Virus record (IMG/VR): IMGVR_UViG_3300034101_003081
Location: 33,386 to 97,385 of that record
DNA: 64,000 nt
Reading direction: 5' to 3' (one strand)
DNA from: a virus
Shown here: in pieces, positions 33,305 to 41,300 of the stretch
Layout of the letters: each line of letters opens with the position of its first letter
Position numbering within the stretch: the first letter of the stretch is position 1
Notes under the pieces: model-generated
What the model was told of the DNA's origin: nothing
What the model saw: the letters and a program-made list of their open reading frames with translations, nothing else
Database searches by the model: none
Made by a program: the position numbers and the translations under genes

Positions 33305-35238
33305 CTCGACCGTTCCTTCAGGAAGGCCAGCGTTTCGCTGATGACTTCGCGAGAACGCTTCAACTCTTCGATGCTTCGCTTGGATGGCTTCTTTCCAAGC
33401 ACCTTCTCTGAAACAGACTTCTGGGCGGCAGAGATTTTCTTATTGATGGCAGTCTTGGCCTTGTAGGCAACCTTGCCGATCGCGCCCTTGGCTGCTCCAA
33501 CGACGCTCCCAGTGACGGCCCCTGCGGCAGCGCCGACGACGCCGCCTGCGACGACGCCAAGCCCGGCACCTATGGCAGCGCCCGCTGCTGCATTTCCGGA
33601 GACAGTCGGCTCGTTCGGGTCGACAGGAGTCTCTTCGGCGTCCTCTTTCTTTTTGGCCTTTTCCTTGCCGGCTCTCTTTGGAGACTTGCCGGCACTGCCT
33701 CCAGCGCCGCACGAGTTGTCGACGCCGCCTCCGGAGCCCGTGGCGCAGAACGCTCTCTCTTCAAGGAACTGCTTCGTCTTCGCCAACTCTTCAGCGGCCT
33801 TGGCCTTGGTCTTGTTACGGGCGTCAGCGTGTCCAGACTTCTGGGCCACGAACTGCTGGTAACTCCGCTTCGCAACGGCAACGGTGGCATCGCCATACGC
33901 CGGGTAGGTTACTGGACCGGCGTCCAGTAGAGACTTGATCTTCGTGACAAGCCTCGTAGACCGTCCGCCTTCGTAACTCCACTTCTCGCCGCCTTCTGCG
34001 ACCACGAAACTGAAACTTGAGCCACGCAAGTCTCCTCTCGAAATCGACTCGGCGATGTCCTGGCGAGACTCCGGAAGCAGGCACTCGTACCGCAAGCCCT
34101 TCTCGTCGACGGTCATCTTCATCGTCGTCGGGAATCGGCCCAGGAGGTGGTTGGGGTCGTGATTGAACAGGCAGCGGGTCTCTAGTGGCCTCCCCTCACT
34201 GTCCTCGCGGCTTTCGACAAGCGAGAACGCACCGGGGTCAATTCTCTCGACAAAATCCCCCAGAAGCAACGAATCTTTCCCAAATCGGGCCGCGTACCCG
34301 ACGATGTAGGTCTGCGGCTTGCCCGTGGTCTGATCAGCACGCTTTTCGACCCGGAGAAGTTCTGGGTCAGCCTTCTCGACGTTGCTGAAGTTGCCAAGAA
34401 ACCGACGCTCGACGTTGGGCAGCACTGGGGCACTCCTTTGCTCGGTGGCGAAATAACGCTCGACAGCCTCTCGCAATTCCTTCGCGACGGGCTGGCGTTC
34501 CGGGTCTTCCTCGATTCGCTTCAGGCACTCCTCTCTTGGAGTGTCGATGTGGATGTACTCGACCGGAATATCTGACAGTTGTCCCTTCATCTCGTCGCCG
34601 ATATTCGTGGCGATGATCCACGTCCTGTCGACCGACGGCTGACGAAGGGCCTTTTTGATGATAAGGGCTCTGATGTCCGTACAGTAAGAGATCAGGTTCT
34701 TGTTTTTCTGGTGCGGAGGGAGTCCAGACAGGGCGCTCATTACTTTGTCAAAGTCAAAGACAACGTCATTGTCGCCCTTGTTTTGCATCACGTAGGAAGT
34801 CTTGCCGCTGGCGGGGGCGCCGTGAACGACGAAGACCTTCGGCTTGATGCCTTGTGTTGAGCCAAAGGGCCGCAGCGACCGGCCCTCCGCTTCGTCAGCC
34901 GCGTTCATCTGCTCGACGACCTTGCGGGCATACGCCCACCCGGCGTCGGAGCCCCAAAGAGCCCAGGCGATTCTCCCGTTGGACGGGAAGCCGTCGTCGC
35001 CTGGCTCCCAACCCCGGCCTTTCTTGTCGATCTCGTGCCGATCGAAGTACGCCTTCATGCGACGCACTGTGGCCGGCGAGAGTTTCTTGCCGTTCGACAA
35101 GTCTCGGGCTCTCGCGATACCGACGGCGGTGCCGCCTCGGCCGTGTTCGCGACGCCAGGCGAGGCCCTTCTCGGCCTCCTCGCGGACGCCGTCGGGCGGG
35201 GTGAAGTCGATGTGGGAGTATTTTTCAGGGATTGCCAT
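33301..35238 (-). CDS. Prohead protease fused to a P-loop kinase-like domain
   Basis: 645 residues, ATG at 35238. Residues 1-115 hold a phage head-associated domain (ARARDLSNGKKLSPATVRRM, SNGRIAWALWGSDAGWAYA). ~130-290 is a P-loop domain (VVHGAPASGKTSYVMQ, VVFDFDKVMSAL) similar to zeta-type or polynucleotide kinases. ~300-470 is an HK97-type prohead protease with FNHDPNHLLGRFP (catalytic His) and LRGSSFSFVV (catalytic Ser). A junction motif RAFCATGSGGGVDNSC (~513) follows, then a glycine zipper (GVVAGGVVGAAAGAVTGSVV) and a basic helix. The protease should mature the capsid; the kinase fusion is unusual. Confidence 0.85.
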   Translation of the reverse strand: MAIPEKYSHIDFTPPDGVREEAEKGLAWRREHGRGGTAVGIARARDLSNGKKLSPATVRRMKAYFDRHEIDKKGRGWEPGDDGFPSNGRIAWALWGSDAGWAYARKVVEQMNAADEAEGRSLRPFGSTQGIKPKVFVVHGAPASGKTSYVMQNKGDNDVVFDFDKVMSALSGLPPHQKNKNLISYCTDIRALIIKKALRQPSVDRTWIIATNIGDEMKGQLSDIPVEYIHIDTPREECLKRIEEDPERQPVAKELREAVERYFATEQRSAPVLPNVERRFLGNFSNVEKADPELLRVEKRADQTTGKPQTYIVGYAARFGKDSLLLGDFVERIDPGAFSLVESREDSEGRPLETRCLFNHDPNHLLGRFPTTMKMTVDEKGLRYECLLPESRQDIAESISRGDLRGSSFSFVVAEGGEKWSYEGGRSTRLVTKIKSLLDAGPVTYPAYGDATVAVAKRSYQQFVAQKSGHADARNKTKAKAAEELAKTKQFLEERAFCATGSGGGVDNSCGAGGSAGKSPKRAGKEKAKKKEDAEETPVDPNEPTVSGNAAAGAAIGAGLGVVAGGVVGAAAGAVTGSVVGAAKGAIGKVAYKAKTAINKKISAAQKSVSEKVLGKKPSKRSIEELKRSREVISETLAFLKERSR

Positions 35239-35389
35239 GTTCGTCCTCCTCTATAGGCTCCTGCTCTTTGGCTGGCTTCTTGCCCTGCATGAGCGAATAG
35301 AGCGACTTGCCGCCAAGCAGTTGCGTGGCCTGCTCGACGCGAGACAGGAACTCCTGCTGCGACTCTCCATCCTTCGGAACGATGAACAT
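35225..35389 (-). CDS. Small protein between giant head protein and protease
   Basis: 54 residues, ATG at 35389 immediately after the TAA of the giant gene; its end overlaps the protease start by 14 nt. MFIVPKDGESQQEFLSRVEQ, then acidic tail. Fits a short phage gene seen in head operons, too small to be listed automatically. Function unknown. Confidence 0.6.
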   Translation of the reverse strand: MFIVPKDGESQQEFLSRVEQATQLLGGKSLYSLMQGKKPAKEQEPIEEDEHGNP

Positions 35390-38300
35390 TTACTTCCTCT
35401 TCTTTTTCTCGCGACGACGGTCGGCGATCCCGCTCTCGCCGTACTTTGACTGGGCGGCATCGCTTTTTCTTGGCGGCTTCATGTCGACAGCCTTGAACAC
35501 TTCATCGAACTGCTCGTCATTGCGGACATAGCCGAGCGTGACGCCAGTCCAGTACTCAGCCAAGAACTCAAGCGGGTCTGTCATTCCGTACATCGAGACG
35601 TCCATGGCGCGATCAAGCATGTCCTTGCTCGCCCCAGCCGGCGGCTTTGGCTGAGAATGGTCCGCCCGAAAGTATTGATTGTTGTGTATTGCGGAGATGG
35701 CGTCCATGACTTGATTTCTGAACCGGCCAACGAAATCCGACGTTACCTTGTCCTTGCCGCCTGCCCACGATGCAATCACGTCGTGCTGTAACTTGTGTGC
35801 GTATTCGTGCAGGACATAGTGCGACGGGTCGTCGGTCGAAAACCAGCCCCTGTCGTACGCTCGCGAGAGAGACTTCTCGTCGTCGGCACGATCTTGGATG
35901 ACAGTGATCTCTCCGTTCTTCAGATTACACGCCGCTTTGGCTCCGACCATCGAGGCGGCAAGCCTGATCTTCTCGATGATGCTAGTGATGCCTGCCTCTG
36001 CGGCGAATGTGTCTACCGTCGCGTTGAACTTCGAGAAGTTGAACGACGAGTCCTTGAGGCCAGGAGCGTGCTTGGCGGCGAGAGCCAATTTCGCCAAGTG
36101 ATTGGCCGCTGACTTTGCCGGGTCTCCTGTTAAGAAAGAAAAAAAGCCGGGCTTCTTGCTGGCGTCACGGTCGAACGAACCGTCGATATCGAACGACGTG
36201 AACCCAAGTTGCTTTGCCACCTCGGACGGCGGCATGGACTCCATCAGAAACGCGATGTCCTCTGCCGCGTGCTTGGCGTTTCCTCTGTCGACGTGTTCTC
36301 TGACTCGCTTTATGGCAAGCGGATTTGCGGCATCGCTATACGCGCCTTTGGATGGCCTTGGGCTTTCTTGGCCGCTGCCTTTGTCCTGGCAGTCGTTCTT
36401 CGGCCCGAAACGTCCGTCGTCGTCCCTCCCGCAGTCGGCAGAGCGAGACTCGACCCACTCATAGTCATCCAGTTCCCCGTCATCCCAAATCTCGTTCCAC
36501 ATTTCATCAAGCCGCAGCATGTCCTCGGGGGACAGCCATTCGTCGCCAGACCCGAGCGGCATTTCGCGACGATCGGTGCCGAACTTCTTGATGAAGCGAT
36601 CCATGATTTTGGACTGCGGGCTCGACCTGTCTTTCAAGTCGAACGTAACGTCCAAGTCTTCGCCGTTGTCTCTCCACCAGCGGGTGCCCTCGGGGGTGGC
36701 ATGGAGATCGAGCAGAGACTTGGCGTGCGACAAGTCTGGCGGCAGTTTCGACTTGATGCTCGCCGGGAGTGGTGCATCAAACCCCATGCGGGGCCAGATC
36801 GTGTAGCCACGCCATGGAGTGGCCGTGACGCCGCCTTTGGTAGCAGACGAGTTCCCGGCCGCGTTGAGGACGATGCGAGACACGCCTGACTTACGGGCCG
36901 CTTCAACGGACGAGACCATGGCTCGGTAGAACTCGCGAGCAGCGGCGTGCCGCTTTGCGTCGTCGCCTTTGATGGCGTCCGCGACGTTGACCGTGCTGTG
37001 GTAAACAACCGTCTCGCCAGCAGCCGTGACGCCGATCACCGACGAGCCGTGCAGGCCGCCGCCTACGCCGGCGAAGTCCCGCTCGAAGGCGAACATCACA
37101 GGCGTGACTTTTGAGTCTGGAAACTCCATAGAGAAGTCTGGGGCAGGGCGGACGAACACGTCCGAATCTTCGCTGCCGCCGGCGACCATTGGGGCCAACT
37201 TCGGGTCGATGCCAGCCGCATCGAGCGACGACTTCACTGTCTTCGGAGCCGAGATGTTGATCGAGCCGTACCGGCCGTCGCCAAGCGGTGGCGAGGACGA
37301 ATCTCGCGATGTCTCAGGCCACGTCAGCGACTCGCTCGAAGACCAGCGATCGCCTCCAGGCGAGGCTGTCGCTTGGCCGGGGGAGTCGTCTGCGCTGCAC
37401 GAGTTGTCGACGCCGCCGCCTTCTCCCGTAGGGCAGAAGGCGCGGGCGTTTCGGCGATTCTTTTCGAGAACGTACCGGCCGTAGCGATTCAGGCGAGCGC
37501 CGAGCGACTCGTACGCCTTCTTTGCGGCGGGCGCTACATTATGCTCCTCGTCTGAGATTACATCGAACTGCTCAGACATGGAGTCTAGCAGCGACTTGTA
37601 GGCTCCCTGTCCCCTGAAAGGCTTAGACACTTCCGAGTAATGAACGTACAGTGCTTTTTTGTCAGAAGACAAATCCACATGCACGAACGCCTTCACTTTG
37701 CTTTTGTCGTCGAGGAGGCTGACGACGTGGCTCGCCGCTTCATCGCGACCGGGGGGCTTGTTGCCCTTTGTGTTTTGTTCCAGAAACCATTTGCCGTGCT
37801 TTGTGGAGCCAGTCGCGTCAACCTTTCCCATCCATGATGGCTGTCGAACTGCGTCCCCGCTGCTGCCTCCATCCTTCGACGAGCAGTCATTCTTGACGCC
37901 GCCGCCATCTCCGGTTGGGCAGAAGGCGCGAGACTCTTCAGGGGACTGCATCAGCCACGGCCGCACCTTGATGTGCTGGTAGCCGAGCGGCTCGTCGCCG
38001 TCGCCCTTGCCCTCGGCACGGCTCGACTTCTTTTTCCGCTTCGCCAACTCTGCCTTGATGATCTCTGGGCCGATCTTCGAGGCGTAGGCATTCTGGGCTG
38101 CGTAGTTGCCGGTCTTCTCGTAGACGGCGTTCTGGCCGAACGTCTCGGCGAAAAGAGCAGGCCACGCGCTTTCAGGGAGCGTCGAGGCATGGGTCAGCAT
38201 GCCGTTGTATTCGCCGTTGGTCGAGAACGAGTAGCCGCCGCGAACGTGCGCGACCATGTCATGCACGACCCGGAATAGGTCGTTGGCGATCATGGGCTCG

Positions 38301-41300
38301 CCGTCGGCGGTCTTGTACTTCGTCTCGCGAAGCATCGGATGATCTGGCGTGGCCGAGCCTGTGCCGAACCCTCGCTCGGTCATAAAGAACGAGAACTCGC
38401 CGGTCTTGGCGACCTCTTCTCGCATCTTGTCCGAGTTGGGCTTCGTGCTGCCCGGCGGATCGCCGTACGGCTCGCCATCGCCTCGCCAGGCCTTGGCCTT
38501 GAGCCCGGCCGCCACGAGGGCCTCGTACTGCCTGCCGATCTCGTCGACGAGGTCGGCGTAGGACTTCTCGGCCTCTGGAGTCAGCGACGACCCAGAAGAC
38601 GTCTGCTCGTCGGCGGCCGACGTGAGAATCTTTTCAGGCGGCGTGTCCGCGCGACCTTTTGCCCTGTCCCAGACAGACTTCGGATCGGGCGAGACGGAGT
38701 CGATGGCGTCGCGGAACTTATCGGAGCCGCGAGGGAAGGACTTGGGCAGCGACTCCTGCGTGCGGCCAGGCGAGCCTGCCGCAGGCGAGCCGTCGTCAGA
38801 GCCGCACGAGTTGTCGACGCCGCCGCCGTCGCCTGTTGGGCAGAAGGCGCGGCTGCTCTTCTTTGGAGGATTGTTCAATACAATCCACTCAGACTCCTGA
38901 AAGTCGTCAGTGCCGTCTCCGGCACTCCCGAATCTCGAAAGATCAAGGCCGGTTGCGTTCTTTAGCGTGTAGACTTGACCGCCGTACTTCTTGGCCCACT
39001 TTTCTGCGACCTGCTTGTCGGATGTCCAACCCAGGAGCGTAGAGTCGTTGTCGCTCGGTGGCTTGTCGTCGCCACGGTATAGCGTCGGGGCGGGCTCGCC
39101 GTTCTCGATGACCTCGCGGAGAATGGCTTTTGCCTGCTCTCGCATCTTCGCGCCAGATGCGGACTGCGGCGCTGGTCTTCCGCTCAACTCGTCCTTCAGG
39201 TGCAAGTCAATCTCGGAGGTGAATCCCTTCCACCTCGCAACAGCAGACTTGAGAACGCCTCCATCGCTTGAGTTGCAATCGTTCTTGATCCCGCCGCCGT
39301 CGCCCGTGGGGCAGAAGGCGCGAGACTCCTTGGCTCGCTTGGTCAGGAACTCAACCGCGAGGTCGGCGAACTCATCGTCGTCCATGCTCGCGATGAAGTC
39401 CGCGAACAGAGCCTGCTCGGGGCCGCCCTTCTGGTCGGAATACAGAGGCAGGCTCATCGGCTCGGCGATGACTCCGAGAGAACGCTTGCTCTCTCGCCGC
39501 CGCTTCTGGTAGTTCGCTGGCTCGGTGACGATCTTGCGGATCACTTCCGAGTAGAGCGAGGGCTCGCCTGGGACCGTGGTCGTGCGAGACCCAAGCGTGC
39601 CCCACGCATCCTGCTCGTCCTGCCACAGGATGTCCTGCATGTAGGCGACCGAGACTCCGGTTCGCTGGGCGGCCTCACGCATCGCGCGGATCATGTTCGC
39701 CCGCATGACCGACGTCGTCGGCGCCCGCATGACGTTGGCTTGGTTTTTCAGGATGGCAACAGCCAAGCGATCCAGTTTGTACCGCTCTGCCGTGCCAGTC
39801 CCCTTGTCGGGGTGCGGGAACTTGTCCTTCTTGTACTGCTTGTCTCTCGCCTCGGCCCAGTCGGCGATCTGCTGCGGGATGGCGCCAGTTCTCTTCATCT
39901 GGGCGACGAGCGTCCGGAACTGCCTGCCGTCCAGCCCCATCGCGGTGAGTTCCTTGCGGGGGATGTCCTTGGTCGACGCCATCAAGTCGGAGGCATGCTT
40001 CTTCGCGAGAGACTCCGACGACTTGGACACCAACTCGCCGGAGAGCCTGCCCCACGTTCTCGTGAACCAGATGTCAGCGGTGAGAGCCTCATCGTCGCCG
40101 GTGTTGTTGGCGAAGAACGGGCCAACTTTTGGGCCGAAGATGCTGAACGGCGGGACAACTTCGGCGACGGCGTAGTCATTCGCCTTGTAGCGATCGCCTT
40201 CGGTGCCAGGAACCTTCGAGAGGAAGAACTTCTCGAAGTCGCTGACCTTGATCGGCGGCCCGGTGAATATCCGGCGAGCCTCTTCAAGGCCGACACGGTC
40301 GATGATCTTCTGGAGTCTCGCGAAGTTAGCGAGCGTGTTCTCGGCTCCGGCTCCGGCAATGCGAATGCCGCTGCCGAGTTTCGCCTTGCTTGGGTCGGGC
40401 TCCTCGAAGAACGCCGTCAGCACGGCGTCCGCACGGAGCATGTTCTCGTACGGGTTCGCTTCCGGAGAAGTCAAAGCCTGAGCGGCACGGAACAGAAACT
40501 CTGCCTGCGGCGAGATGCCTTCAGACGGCTCGCACTCTCCGCTGGGGGTCTCGACGCCGACGCAGAACCCTGACGCTGTCCTGCCGCCTCGCATGAGCGG
40601 CTGAATCTTGGCGTACTCTTCGATCTGTGCCCGGCGGTCCTCTGGGCTGTAGAAGTTGGGCGAGACTCCGCGAGCCCTTGCGGACTCAACCTGGGACACG
40701 ATGCCAGACACCATGTACTCGAAGTCATCTCCTTCGAGCGGCTTCGTAGTGTCGATGGTGCGGCCACGATGCTCGGCCTGCCTAGCGACGAGGTAGTTGC
40801 CGACCGAGATCGGGTCGATCTCGTCCTTGCCTGCAAGTCCACGCACTGGCGTGGCGCCTGGGATGGACGTGGAAAGAATCTTCTTGCCGTCGTCGCTCCG
40901 CTTGGTTGGGCTCTTCTCGACAGACTCCTTGAAGACGTCGACGTGGCTCGCGCCAGGTGTCCACTTGAGCGGCTCCTGCGACGGCGATTCGGCTTTCTTC
41001 GCAGCGCGGGGTTTCTTCTCTTTTTCCTTCGACGGCGATCCGTCGCCCTTCGCGCAGTCGTTGCCCTTGGCGAACTGACCGCTCTCGGTCTGCTCGCAGT
41101 CGTCGCGATGCTCGACGCCATCGTCGAACGCACTGCGAGTCTTGTTGCGTTCCTTCAGCCGGGCAAGCATCTTCTTCATTCGCTCGAAACGCTTGTAGCC
41201 AGCAGTGGTCTGGTCCGTGAAGTCGAGCGTCAGTTCAATCGTCGTGCCGTTCTCGTTCCACCAGCGATCGCCCTCGGGCGTGGCGATCAAGTCCTGAACG

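Noticed and set aside
33827-33838. Motif GTCTGGACACGC inside the protease gene (also 3812-3821 and 47405-47412)
   Set aside because: These copies are in coding sequence, not near starts; probably chance or coding constraint.
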